From: Bin80 sp964503085
GTDB lineage: Bacteria > Bacteroidota > Rhodothermia > Rhodothermales > Bin80
Reading direction: 5' to 3'
DNA length: 64,000 bases
Assembly (NCBI GenBank): GCA_964503085.1
Contig: CAZCYQ010000014.1
Location: forward strand, 1 to 64,000
The notes under the pieces were generated by a model. That model saw nothing but the letters and a program-made list of their open reading frames with translations. It was not told the DNA's origin and did no database searches. Each line of letters starts with the position of its first letter. Within the stretch, counting starts at the first letter, position 1. This document shows, piece after piece, positions 46,003 through 55,541 of this stretch. The position numbers and the translations under genes were made by a program.

Positions 46003-49000
46003 TCGGTTGGCACTGACATTGAGGCACTCCTACTGGCTCGAAGATGCATAAGCAGCGAGTCGAAAGCGGAATACATGACTGGTACAATGACCAGGGTAAG
46101 GAACGTTGCAAAGGTAAGTCCACTGATGATCGCAGTCCCCATGGGCCCCCAGAACTGTGTGTTTTCTGATCCAAACTGAATATTGGGGGCTAGATCCGAG
46201 AATAGACCGACAAAATCTACGTTGAGTCCGAAAGTGAGTGGTACAAGTCCGATCACCGTAGTTAAAAAGGTTAGCAGTACGGGACGCAGACGCGTAGCGC
46301 CACCATCTATGATCGCTTCTACTTTACTCAGCCCGCGATCACGCAACTGACGGATATAATCTATCAGCACAATGTTATTGTTAACAACGATTCCAGCCAG
46401 ACTGATGACCCCGATAAAGGTCATCAGACCGAAGGGGGTGCGTGTTAGAATCAGGCCAAGAAGTACGCCAATGAGTCCCAATGCCACCGCCAACATGATA
46501 ATTATGGGGACAATGACACTGTTGAACTGAGCAATCAGGATCAGGGTGATTGCGGCAACCCCGATGGCCATTGCGGTTTGCAAGAATCCAAAAGCCTCTG
46601 CCTGATCCTCGCTCTCGCCCGTATAGGTCAACTGGTACCCCAAGGGCAGGGAATCTCGATAGTCCCCTAAATGTGCCTGGACCTGCTGTAACACAGCAGC
46701 CCCGTTGGCCCCGGCAACAACATCGCCGGTAATGGTAGCAACCCGGCTCAGATCAAGCCGTGTGATTGATCCATAGCCGCTGGCAGTTTCAAAATCTGCA
46801 ATTGCGGACAAGGGGATCTGAGCTCCTTCATGCAGAACAGTCAGTTGGTTGAGCGCTTCCAGGCTTGCACGTTGTTCCTCGCCCAAGCGCACAGTAACAT
46901 CGTATTCCTCATCCCCGAAGCGATATTTTGTAGCTTCGCTGCCTTGAACGGCTGAACGGACTACGTTGCTGATTTTACGCGTATCAAGCCCCAGGCGAGC
47001 GGCTCTTTCCCGATCAATCAGAATGCGGACCTCTGGGCGGCCGGTGTTTAGGTTGTTATTAAGATCCACGAGATCCGGGATCGTACCGTCTGCGGCTGCC
47101 TGCTGCAAAGAAGCCGTGACTTCCTCGGTGATACGCGTTATTTCAGTAAAATCCTGTCCGGTGATTTCAATGTTGACGGGTTTGCCCACTGGTGGGCCGG
47201 CGTTGTCTTTATTGATTTCGAAGGTCACTCCGGGAATTCCCTGCAGAGACTCGCGTAACCGTTGGAGCGTATTTCGACTCGACTCGGGTCGATCACCATA
47301 ATCAACTACGTTCAGCGTGAGAAGGGCCCTTTCGGGGCTGCCGGGGCCGCCTCCTGTAAGCCCATCTCCTCCGCTGCCGGTGCCAACATTCACGAGCATG
47401 TTTTTGATGTTGTCACGGTCGTTGTTGTTGTTGTTCAAAAGATCCTCAACCCTCGACTGCGTAATGTTGGCAACATTGTTTGTCTCATCTAGGTGCGTTC
47501 CCAACGGCAGTTCCATATCAACGGTAATGAAAGTGGGGTCCGTGTCAGGGAAGAACTCCACGCCGGTCGGAGCAGCTCCAAATAGCCCAATAATAGCCAC
47601 GAAACCGCCCGTTACCCCTATAAGAAGTCTTGAACGGTTGTCTGTTAACAAGATTCGGGTTCGATACTTCAGCAGCTTTCCGTTCATGAAGTATCCCAGT
47701 GCCCCAATAGCCATGACGATCGCGGGTAGGCAGAGCAGGATCAGGATCGTCTGAAATTCTGCCCCGCGAATAAGTGACATTAGGCCCAGAATAGTCGAAG
47801 ACAGCAGAGCAAAGAAACCACCTGCCTTGATACTTTGGAGTCCACCCAGATAGATGATTTCACAGCCATGCAGGAGAACCATCACAAGTCCCATCACCAT
47901 CAATATGCCCGCGGGATAAAGAAGGACGGTTCCAGCAGCCGCATTGGCAAAGGACATTACTAGTCCGCCCAGAACTAAGAGGAGGAAACCCAGAGCTAAA
48001 CAGGCAAGGCAGAAGGAATTTCGCAGATAAGGGTTGGGAGTGCGGAAGACCGCGATAATTGCAAGCACAACGGATGCCAGTCCAAGGAAGATTGCGACTC
48101 CAAAAAATGGTGAGGGCCCTTCTGGCGTAGCCATAAATATGGAGACCACAGCGGTAATTAGCCCCGCAAGATAGGTCAGCGCCACACCAGACCAAAGTCG
48201 TTTGCGTGCGAAGGCAGGAGATCGGACCTCATACTCACGCTGCAGTTGTGCGTCCAGAAACTTACGGTACCAACTAATGAGCCTAGGCATGCCCTTGGCG
48301 ACGAAGCCCTTGGCGACAGGGTTGAAGCAGAAGCGGTGCAGTGTCATGAGCACTGGTATCGCAAGCGAGAGTACCACGAGGGTTTGCCAGTTGGTAAGTC
48401 CGATAATCAGCGCGATACCGGCGAAAAACACAAACAAACCAATCCGCAGGACGGCGGAATAACGCTTTTTCGGGTCGGTGTCTAGGCGAACGAAGTACCC
48501 CGTTATGACAGGGTTTATGATTATGGCAACAAAGAGCGAGCAGGTCAGCGTAATGATGAGCGTCATAGGGAGGTATCCCATAAACTCCCCTGTGATGCCG
48601 GGCCAAAACATCATTGGAATGAATACTGCTACAGTTGTTGCAGTTGATGCCACGACGGCGGAGCCTACTTCGGCGGTTCCACGCTTGGCGGCCTCAAATC
48701 TGGAGTAACCCAGTTCCTTGTACCGATAAATGTTCTCAACAATTACTACGGCATTATCAACCAGCATGCCGAGTGCAATGATCAGCGAGAAGAGGATCAC
48801 AAAGTTTAACTCCTGCCCCAGTATCTGAAGCGTGAGAAAGGAGAGGAACATGGAGAGCGGAATAGCAATCCCCACCAGTGTTGCTGTACGGACACCTAGG
48901 AAGAACAATAGCACCAGAACCACAAAAATCAATCCACTGATAATGTTGTTCTCAAGGTCGGTTACGAGCTGTCCGACCTGCTCACTTTGGTCGCCGGTAA

Positions 49001-49994
49001 TCAGAATTTGTAATCCGCGAGGGAAGGGGAACTCACCAAGGACGGCTTGAATGTCGTCAGCTGTATCAAGGATGTTTGCTCCACTGCGCTTCTTGACATT
49101 GAGCGTAATGACGGGATACATCCCTGATTCAGCTAATCTGACCAGACGATTTCCCCGTTCCTCCTGCATGAGCTGCAGTCTCGCGTAAGTGGACCGTTCC
49201 TTGAAGCCGAAGTCGACCTCAGCCACATCACCTACGTACACGGGAAATCCCCCTGGGCTTTCGATCACCAAATCATTGATTTCCCGCTCAATTTCCCGGA
49301 ATTCTCCGTCAATGCGCAGGATGTAGTTTTGGCGATCAACTCTGATCGTTCCTCCCGGTGTATTGGAGTTCTCGGCGTTGATGGTTTCAATGAGATCGGT
49401 GAACGTGAGCCCATATCCCTGTAGTGCACGGATATCTACATTCACCTGAACCTCTCGCTCGAGTGCGCCAATGACCTGTACTTCCAGGACATCGGGGCTC
49501 TTTTCAATCTCGTCCGCCAGATCCTCTGCGATATCTTTGAGTTCGGTAAGTGTGAACGCTCCCCCCAGATTGATACTCATGATGGGGATATCTTCGACAT
49601 CGAATTCACTGACGATGGGTTCCTCAATATCACCGGGCAGTCGTGGTTTTGCCAGTTGTACTTTATCTCGAACTCGCTGGTAAGCGAGGTCAAGTGACAC
49701 ATCAGGATTGAATTCCACGATGATTGTGGAAACTCCCTGCACGGAGGAGGATCGAATTTCCTTGATCCCAGATACGGACTGGACTTCCTCTTCCACGATC
49801 CGGGTAATCAGGGATTCGATGTCGCTGGGGCTGGCTCCCGGATAAACAGAAGTGATAATAATAGTTGGTATCTCGATGGAAGGAAAGGCTTCCTTCGAAA
49901 TCGTCAAGTAGCTGACCAGCCCCCCCACCGTAAGCATCAAGGTCAAAATTGCAACACTCGGGCGGTACTTGATCGCAATCTCAGTGATTTTCAT
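45999..49994 (-). CDS. RND efflux pump, inner-membrane subunit with large membrane insertion
   Basis: A 1331-residue RND transporter, about 300 residues longer than AcrB. Helix 1 is at 13-33, the first periplasmic part to about 340, helices 2-6 from about 350 to 503 with the proton-relay motif GMLVDNAVVIVENI (Asp413). Instead of a short loop, residues 505-785 add about eight extra hydrophobic segments before helix 7 (near 789). The second periplasmic part has an Asn run (LLNNNNNDRDN) near 850. Final helices are normal. It forms a drug or lipid efflux system with the adaptor and TolC-type genes before it. The insertion is unusual; reading frame is intact across it. Confidence 0.92.
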   Translation of the reverse strand: MKITEIAIKYRPSVAILTLMLTVGGLVSYLTISKEAFPSIEIPTIIITSVYPGASPSDIESLITRIVEEEVQSVSGIKEIRSSSVQGVSTIIVEFNPDVSLDLAYQRVRDKVQLAKPRLPGDIEEPIVSEFDVEDIPIMSINLGGAFTLTELKDIAEDLADEIEKSPDVLEVQVIGALEREVQVNVDIRALQGYGLTFTDLIETINAENSNTPGGTIRVDRQNYILRIDGEFREIEREINDLVIESPGGFPVYVGDVAEVDFGFKERSTYARLQLMQEERGNRLVRLAESGMYPVITLNVKKRSGANILDTADDIQAVLGEFPFPRGLQILITGDQSEQVGQLVTDLENNIISGLIFVVLVLLFFLGVRTATLVGIAIPLSMFLSFLTLQILGQELNFVILFSLIIALGMLVDNAVVIVENIYRYKELGYSRFEAAKRGTAEVGSAVVASTATTVAVFIPMMFWPGITGEFMGYLPMTLIITLTCSLFVAIIINPVITGYFVRLDTDPKKRYSAVLRIGLFVFFAGIALIIGLTNWQTLVVLSLAIPVLMTLHRFCFNPVAKGFVAKGMPRLISWYRKFLDAQLQREYEVRSPAFARKRLWSGVALTYLAGLITAVVSIFMATPEGPSPFFGVAIFLGLASVVLAIIAVFRTPNPYLRNSFCLACLALGFLLLVLGGLVMSFANAAAGTVLLYPAGILMVMGLVMVLLHGCEIIYLGGLQSIKAGGFFALLSSTILGLMSLIRGAEFQTILILLCLPAIVMAIGALGYFMNGKLLKYRTRILLTDNRSRLLIGVTGGFVAIIGLFGAAPTGVEFFPDTDPTFITVDMELPLGTHLDETNNVANITQSRVEDLLNNNNNDRDNIKNMLVNVGTGSGGDGLTGGGPGSPERALLTLNVVDYGDRPESSRNTLQRLRESLQGIPGVTFEINKDNAGPPVGKPVNIEITGQDFTEITRITEEVTASLQQAAADGTIPDLVDLNNNLNTGRPEVRILIDRERAARLGLDTRKISNVVRSAVQGSEATKYRFGDEEYDVTVRLGEEQRASLEALNQLTVLHEGAQIPLSAIADFETASGYGSITRLDLSRVATITGDVVAGANGAAVLQQVQAHLGDYRDSLPLGYQLTYTGESEDQAEAFGFLQTAMAIGVAAITLILIAQFNSVIVPIIIMLAVALGLIGVLLGLILTRTPFGLMTFIGVISLAGIVVNNNIVLIDYIRQLRDRGLSKVEAIIDGGATRLRPVLLTFLTTVIGLVPLTFGLNVDFVGLFSDLAPNIQFGSENTQFWGPMGTAIISGLTFATFLTLVIVPVMYSAFDSLLMHLRASRSASMSVPTE

Positions 49995-50003
49995 TATAGC
50001 CGA

Positions 50004-51161
50004 TCAAAGGTCTGTGGTGGAATCCGAGCGCGCATTCAGGATAGGAATCCCAAACTCATCCAGTGCATAATAATGTTGGTCTGTGATTATGCGGTCACCG
50101 TCTCCCAGGGTTGATTGTCCGCGGACGACTACCGTTTCGCCGGCGGTCAGGCCGCTTGTAACCACGACCCGGTTGGCATATTCAGGACCGACGGTAATGC
50201 TACGACGTTGGGCGAAGCTACCCTCCTCACGCTGTTCAATGACATAAATAGCCAGTCCTGCTTCGTTGCGGGTGATGGCGTTGCCGGGGATAACCAGTGC
50301 ATCTTCAATGGTGAGTCTCACAATTGCCAGTTGCACGATCATTTCGGGCTTCAATTTTCCATCCGAATTATCCACGGCAATTTTTACTTCAAATGAGCGG
50401 CTATTGGGATCAATTACACTGCCGGCAAAACTGACGCGTCCTGTACGTGCAGGAGCTTCAGCGCTGCGTGGGCTGATTCTTGCCAGTGTGCCGATTTCGA
50501 TCTCGCCGGCATACCTCTCTGAGATGCCCGCCACAACTTGGACACTGCGTGAATCTACCAGGCGGAGCAATTGCGTACCGCCTACAACCTGCTCACCAGG
50601 TTCAATGTAGCGTTCCTCGACTGTGGCAGTGATTGGTGCAGGAAGAATGGTATTAGCCAGTTGGCGGGTAGCCTGATCATAGACGGCTTCAGCCAAGGAC
50701 AGTGTTGATTTAGCCTGATCAAGCGTCGTTTCCAGGCGCGTGAACTCCAGGGCACTGATGATTGAATCTGCAAAAAGGGGCTGCTGCCTATCGTAGCTGT
50801 CCTGAGCAATTCTCAGTGCAGCTCGGGCATTACTAACCTGTGCTTCGGCTTGACGATGCGCTGTTTGCAAGATTTCATCGTCAACACGAGCAACTGTTTG
50901 TTCTGCACGGACAGTTTGCCCTAGAGGGGCGATCATTTCGAGTGTGCCGGTCGTTCGTGCCGAGACGATCACATCATGATTTGCTTCAATGGTCCCAGTG
51001 AGTTCGATAAAATCATCAAATGCAACGGGAAGCATTTCGAGCGTCTCGACATGCTTGGCTGGCACCGGCGGAGGTTCACTTTCGGCATTTGGACTATTCC
51101 CCGGATCTGCACATGCAGACCAAAGGCAGCAACAAAGTAGTAGGATATAAGGAGTTCTCAT
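50004..51161 (-). CDS. RND efflux periplasmic adaptor (membrane fusion) lipoprotein
   Basis: A 385-residue adaptor of the HlyD/AcrA family. Lipobox LWSAC17 gives a lipid anchor. Barrel-sandwich hybrid halves are visible as VIVSARTTGTLEMIAPLGQTVRAEQTVARVDD and LPAPITATVEERYIEPGEQV, with a coiled-coil hairpin between them and a beta-barrel domain after it (ISPRSAEAPARTGRVSFAGS). It links the RND pump to the outer-membrane channel. It lies 12 bp after the TolC-type gene and 9 bp before the pump. Confidence 0.93.
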   Translation of the reverse strand: MRTPYILLLCCCLWSACADPGNSPNAESEPPPVPAKHVETLEMLPVAFDDFIELTGTIEANHDVIVSARTTGTLEMIAPLGQTVRAEQTVARVDDEILQTAHRQAEAQVSNARAALRIAQDSYDRQQPLFADSIISALEFTRLETTLDQAKSTLSLAEAVYDQATRQLANTILPAPITATVEERYIEPGEQVVGGTQLLRLVDSRSVQVVAGISERYAGEIEIGTLARISPRSAEAPARTGRVSFAGSVIDPNSRSFEVKIAVDNSDGKLKPEMIVQLAIVRLTIEDALVIPGNAITRNEAGLAIYVIEQREEGSFAQRRSITVGPEYANRVVVTSGLTAGETVVVRGQSTLGDGDRIITDQHYYALDEFGIPILNARSDSTTDL

Positions 51162-51173
51162 AGGTTGATTCTG

Positions 51174-52757
51174 TTACTTACCAGCCAAGGCCAGTCTGAG
51201 ATCGGTCTGTCTCCCGACCGGTACGCCAAGAGCAACCTCCAGGTTACTTTGAGCAATCAGGAAGCTGTGTACGGCACGCAGATGGTTCAGTTTACTGGTA
51301 TCCAGCTGCTCGGATGCAGATCTCACTTCCAGGAGGTTAGCTACGCCCTCATTGGATCTGGACAGGGTATACTCATAATTGAGTTCGGCATTTGCTACGT
51401 TAGTCTCCTGGCTTGAGATCTGGTGATAGGCAGTTGTGAGGTCACGTAAAGCTGATTCAATTTCCAATCTCATTGCAGCCGTAGCCTGATCAAGTGCCAC
51501 TCCTGCCTGACGGGCAGCAACCTGCGCACGCTGGACGGCACGTCTGTTTTGCAACCCGTCAAAGATTGTCCACTGGAGTCTGAATCCAACATTTACTGCG
51601 GACTGCCAGTACGCTTCGCTGAAGTAGTTGTTACTGCCCTGCGAAAACTTGAACGGATTCTTAGGATCCGTGAGAGTAAAAGTTCGAGTATCCGGGACCC
51701 GACCGGTGTAGCTGAAATTGGCAAAGGCATCCAACGTCGGGAATCGGGTTAGTTTGGTGGCTCGGATCTCGTTCAGAGCAAACGTATAAGCTAGTCTGGC
51801 TTCTTCAATGTCCGGTCGCCCGCGGATAGCACGCTGGAATGCATCAGTTGCTGCAACGGAGAGATATGGTGATATCTCATCAATTGTCAATGTTCCATTA
51901 ATGACAATATCCTGCTCCATGGGCAGTCCAAGCATGTATTTAAGTTGGTCAACGGCATTGTCTGCCTGGGTTTGTGCACGAACCAATGCTGTTTCCTGAT
52001 TGGTTAGCTCTACGTCCATGCTGAGTCGTTGGATTTTAGGCAGAATTCCCCTGCTTACACGGATTGCTGTTTCATCCCGTGAGGCACGAATCCTTGTCAC
52101 ACTCTGGGCTGCAACACGAACTTCTTCCTCGGCAAGCAATGCACCGTAGAATGCCTCGCGAACCTGACCAATAATGACCTGCTCCTGCCGTTCGGCCGCT
52201 TTACTGATTTGTTGAAGTGCGGTGCGGAATCCATCAGGATGCACGATTCTGACCCAATTGGCCACATTTATGATCGTTTGCGTGATCGAAACCGAGTTCA
52301 AGTACTGATTGGCAACCGAAAATGGGTTATCGCTGGGCTCGCTGGGCATAATTCCCGCTGCGTCCAGTCCTCTTCGCTGTCGGTCGGCAAACTCGGCAAA
52401 TGTAATTGGGTGTGTAGTATTATTTCCATCTGTTCGCGCTGACTCATTAAAGCCTAGCCAGTCGATGAAGGCGAACCCGGAGAAGAAGTCTCCGGCAGCA
52501 CTGCCGGCAAAAGGATTGGCGTCCTTCACGTTTCTCGTATAGGAGCTCGTTCCCTCGATCGTTGGGAAAGCTACGCCCACTGAGCCAAGAATCAGCAACC
52601 TGTTATCCTCCTCGGCAAGTTTACTGGCTTGAAGGGCATAATTGTTTAGCAGGGCAATCTCGACAGCCTCATTCAGTGTGATGCTTATGGGAGTGTCTTG
52701 GGAGCGGGCGAGGGGGACATGCAGGAGGAGAACAATGGCGATAATGGCGGGCCGCAT
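51174..52757 (-). CDS. TolC-family outer membrane channel
   Basis: A 527-residue outer-membrane efflux protein with signal peptide (about 1-19). The repeated TolC fold is seen in its two halves: LNEAVEIALLNNYALQASKLAEEDN near 27, ATDAFQRAIRGRPDIEEARLAYTFALNEI near 300, and a last helical pair ending VGRQTDLRLALAGK. It is the first gene of the efflux set, followed by the adaptor. About 150 bp separate it from manC upstream, where its promoter likely lies. Confidence 0.92.
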   Translation of the reverse strand: MRPAIIAIVLLLHVPLARSQDTPISITLNEAVEIALLNNYALQASKLAEEDNRLLILGSVGVAFPTIEGTSSYTRNVKDANPFAGSAAGDFFSGFAFIDWLGFNESARTDGNNTTHPITFAEFADRQRRGLDAAGIMPSEPSDNPFSVANQYLNSVSITQTIINVANWVRIVHPDGFRTALQQISKAAERQEQVIIGQVREAFYGALLAEEEVRVAAQSVTRIRASRDETAIRVSRGILPKIQRLSMDVELTNQETALVRAQTQADNAVDQLKYMLGLPMEQDIVINGTLTIDEISPYLSVAATDAFQRAIRGRPDIEEARLAYTFALNEIRATKLTRFPTLDAFANFSYTGRVPDTRTFTLTDPKNPFKFSQGSNNYFSEAYWQSAVNVGFRLQWTIFDGLQNRRAVQRAQVAARQAGVALDQATAAMRLEIESALRDLTTAYHQISSQETNVANAELNYEYTLSRSNEGVANLLEVRSASEQLDTSKLNHLRAVHSFLIAQSNLEVALGVPVGRQTDLRLALAGK

Positions 52758-52909
52758 TGAATCAGTGATAACTGGTATTAGATTCGGGCGCGCTCAAATC
52801 CCGATTGAACGGACCCAAAAGCGAACGCAGTTGTACGCGCGGCCTTGCTGTCGGTTGACAGTAAATAAGTCCCGGGAATTACGATGAGCGTGCACCGGGC
52901 TTCGCAGGG

Positions 52910-53977
52910 CTAAACGAAATCCTTGTGCTGGTGTGCATGCAGGTAGTCAACCACGTTCTTGACCTGCTGGGTGCTGCGATTGTGGCAGACGAGCAGTGCA
53001 TCGTCGGTATCTACGATCACCACGTCATGAACGCCTACGACGGCGACCAAGCGTTTACCGGCATGCACAAGCGAACGGCTAGTATCGTGCACGATAACAT
53101 TTCCCCTGAGCACATTCCCGTGGCGATTCTTATCACTCAGATCATAGACTGCGCGCCAGTCGCCAATGTCGTTCCATCCAAAATTACCCGGAACGACGTA
53201 AACATTGCTGGCCCGTTCCATGACGCCGAAGTCAATGGAGATGCGCGTACTCTTGTGGTAGGCCTTACGGATGGCTGAGATTTCCTGCTCAGTCCCGATG
53301 TGTTGCGCTGCGTTATTGAAGGCGGCCCAGGTACTCCTCAGATGTGTACGCATATTTGACAGGAGTGCATCCGCACGCCAGACAAAAATCCCGCTATTCC
53401 AGAGAAAATCACCGGAATCCAAAAATCTTTCTGCAGTTGCTTCGTTAGGCTTTTCGGCAAAGGTCCGCACTCTATGGGTGTCGGCACTCTCGTTGCTGGA
53501 GGTAGCATACTGGATGTATCCGTAACCGGTGGCGGGGTAGGAGGGTTGGATACCAATCGTAACCAGGGCATCGGGCTGCTCAGCCGCAGCGACCGCCTTT
53601 TGCAGAATCTCAATAAAGCGTGCTTCATCTTTTATCAAGTGATCCGCCGGCAACACAATCATGATTGCATCGGGGTCTATCGCAAGCAGTTTGATCGCTG
53701 CGAAAGCAATGCAAGGAGCAGTATTGCGGCTTATAGGTTCGCCAAGAATGCAGTCTTCGGGGATTGCAGGTAACTGTCTGCGTGTAAGGTCTGTGTAGCG
53801 CTCATGAGTTACGACCAAGGTACGTTCTGGAGGTGTTATCGGGGCAACACGTTTCACTGTTTTCTGGAGTAGGGTTCCCTCTCCCAAGACATTAATGAAC
53901 TGTTTGGGATGCGCCTCTCTGCTCCGTGGCCAAAATCGACTGCCGATCCCCCCTGCCATAATAACGCTGTAAATCAT
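52910..53977 (-). CDS. manC: Mannose-1-phosphate guanylyltransferase
   Basis: A 355-residue nucleotidyltransferase making GDP-mannose from GTP and mannose-1-phosphate. The signature GGIGSRFWPRSREAHPKQF lies at 9-27, and FAEKPNEATAERFLDSGDFLWNSGIFVW is in the middle. The protein ends after the GMP domain and lacks the cupin phosphomannose isomerase domain of bifunctional enzymes, so it is monofunctional. It is divergent from ugd (190-bp gap), which adds to the nucleotide-sugar content of this part. Confidence 0.92.
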   Translation of the reverse strand: MIYSVIMAGGIGSRFWPRSREAHPKQFINVLGEGTLLQKTVKRVAPITPPERTLVVTHERYTDLTRRQLPAIPEDCILGEPISRNTAPCIAFAAIKLLAIDPDAIMIVLPADHLIKDEARFIEILQKAVAAAEQPDALVTIGIQPSYPATGYGYIQYATSSNESADTHRVRTFAEKPNEATAERFLDSGDFLWNSGIFVWRADALLSNMRTHLRSTWAAFNNAAQHIGTEQEISAIRKAYHKSTRISIDFGVMERASNVYVVPGNFGWNDIGDWRAVYDLSDKNRHGNVLRGNVIVHDTSRSLVHAGKRLVAVVGVHDVVIVDTDDALLVCHNRSTQQVKNVVDYLHAHQHKDFV

Positions 53978-54167
53978 CTCTGTGTTGGTTGGACCAGAAG
54001 ATATAAACCGATTGTTAATTGGAAACAGTTCTACTATATACAGGCAGTTTAGTCACGGTTCCATCAAATGAGACAAGTTTATGCAAAGATTTGTTGTTAC
54101 ATGGGATGACCCAATAGTAATCGCTTCGCGTACAAGTGGAGATTTGTTGCTTCGGGAGTACTAATTC

Positions 54168-55511
54168 ATGAAGATTGGGATAGTCGGAACAGGTTACGTT
54201 GGTCTGGTGTCGGGCGTTTGCTTTGCTGAAATGGGCAATGATGTCTGGTGCGTTGATGTCGACGAGGCCAAGGTTGCCAGTCTGCGTAGAGGAGAAATGC
54301 CGATCTACGAACCGGATCTTGACAGCCTCCTGCACCGTAATTTGCGCGAAGAACGCGTGACCTTTACCACCTCGCTCAGCGAAGCCCTGGAAAATGCCGA
54401 GATCATATTTCTGGCATTGCCGACACCTCCTGATGCGGACGGAGAAGCGGATTTGTCCTACGTGCTGCAGGTCGCACACGCAATCGGCACTTGGCTCAGG
54501 GATAATGCGAAGTACAGGATTATTGTTAACAAGAGCACGGTTCCTGTGGGGACTGCTGCCAAGGTCAGGGAGGTACTGATTGCGCAGGGGGCTAGGTACG
54601 AGGAGGATTTTGACGTTGTATCCAATCCGGAATTTCTCAGGGAGGGAGCTGCCGTTGACGATTTTATGAAGCCGGAGAGAGTCATTTTGGGGACTTCGAG
54701 TGACCGTGCGGGCAACATCATGCGACGCCTCTATGAACCATTTGTCCGACAGGGTAATCCCATCATTTTCATGGACGAGCGCTCAGCCGAGGTAACCAAG
54801 TACGCGGCAAACGCTTTTTTGGCATCACGGATCAGTTTCATGAACGAGGTGGCCAACTTGTGTGATCGCGTGGGGGCAGATGTCGATAAGGTGCGCATTG
54901 GGATTGGCAGCGATCGCCGGATCGGCAGGCATTTCCTGTATGCAGGGATTGGTTTTGGTGGCAGTTGTTTCCCAAAGGATGTACAGGCACTCCTGCGTAC
55001 CGCGCATAGCAATGACTATGTTTTCAAGATGCTTCAGGCGGTACTTGAGGTGAACGAGAGCCAGCGGATATTATTGGTAGATCGTGTGCGGGCTTACCTA
55101 GGGGAAGGATTGCGGGGAAAACACGCGGCAGTTTGGGGGCTTGCTTTCAAGGCCAATACGGATGATGTTCGCGAATCGCCCGCCCATGTAGTTGTCCGTG
55201 GACTTTTGGCGGAGGGTGTACGCATTACCGCTTTTGATCCTGAGGCTATGGCAACCTCTAGGACAGTTCTGGGCGATTCGGTGACCTACGCCAAGAGTGC
55301 TTATGCGGCTCTGGAAGACGTAGATATGTTACTCATTTGTACGGAGTGGCCGGAATTCAGGCGGCCGGATTTCGAGAGAATTAAGGGGCTTATGCGGCAA
55401 CCACTTATCTTCGATGGGCGTAACTTGTATAATGCCCGCAGGATGGCAGAGCGAGGATTTGATTATCATAGCATTGGTCGTCCGAGGGTGTCTCCTGTTA
55501 GAGGAGCATGA
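54168..55511 (+). CDS. ugd: UDP-glucose 6-dehydrogenase
   Basis: A 447-residue NAD+-dependent enzyme making UDP-glucuronate, a building block for capsule or exopolysaccharide. It starts with the Rossmann motif GTGYVG at 7-12. The catalytic Cys267 is in GFGGSCFPKD, and the C-terminal domain has GLAFKANTDDVRESPA. It is the first plus-strand gene of a run with an anion transporter, ATP sulfurylase/kinase and a second nucleotide-sugar dehydrogenase. Confidence 0.94.
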   Translation: MKIGIVGTGYVGLVSGVCFAEMGNDVWCVDVDEAKVASLRRGEMPIYEPDLDSLLHRNLREERVTFTTSLSEALENAEIIFLALPTPPDADGEADLSYVLQVAHAIGTWLRDNAKYRIIVNKSTVPVGTAAKVREVLIAQGARYEEDFDVVSNPEFLREGAAVDDFMKPERVILGTSSDRAGNIMRRLYEPFVRQGNPIIFMDERSAEVTKYAANAFLASRISFMNEVANLCDRVGADVDKVRIGIGSDRRIGRHFLYAGIGFGGSCFPKDVQALLRTAHSNDYVFKMLQAVLEVNESQRILLVDRVRAYLGEGLRGKHAAVWGLAFKANTDDVRESPAHVVVRGLLAEGVRITAFDPEAMATSRTVLGDSVTYAKSAYAALEDVDMLLICTEWPEFRRPDFERIKGLMRQPLIFDGRNLYNARRMAERGFDYHSIGRPRVSPVRGA

Positions 55512-55541
55512 GTTTGTTCGATTCCCTAACTATAGACGGCA

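Noticed and set aside
47421..47435. Short trinucleotide repeat (GTT run)
   Set aside because: It encodes an in-frame Asn run in the RND pump (AAC codons on the minus strand), not a regulatory or CRISPR repeat.
45999..49994. Fusion of two genes or frameshift artefact in the RND pump
   Set aside because: The frame is continuous, RND motifs lie on both sides, and the inserted segment is a coherent series of hydrophobic helices.
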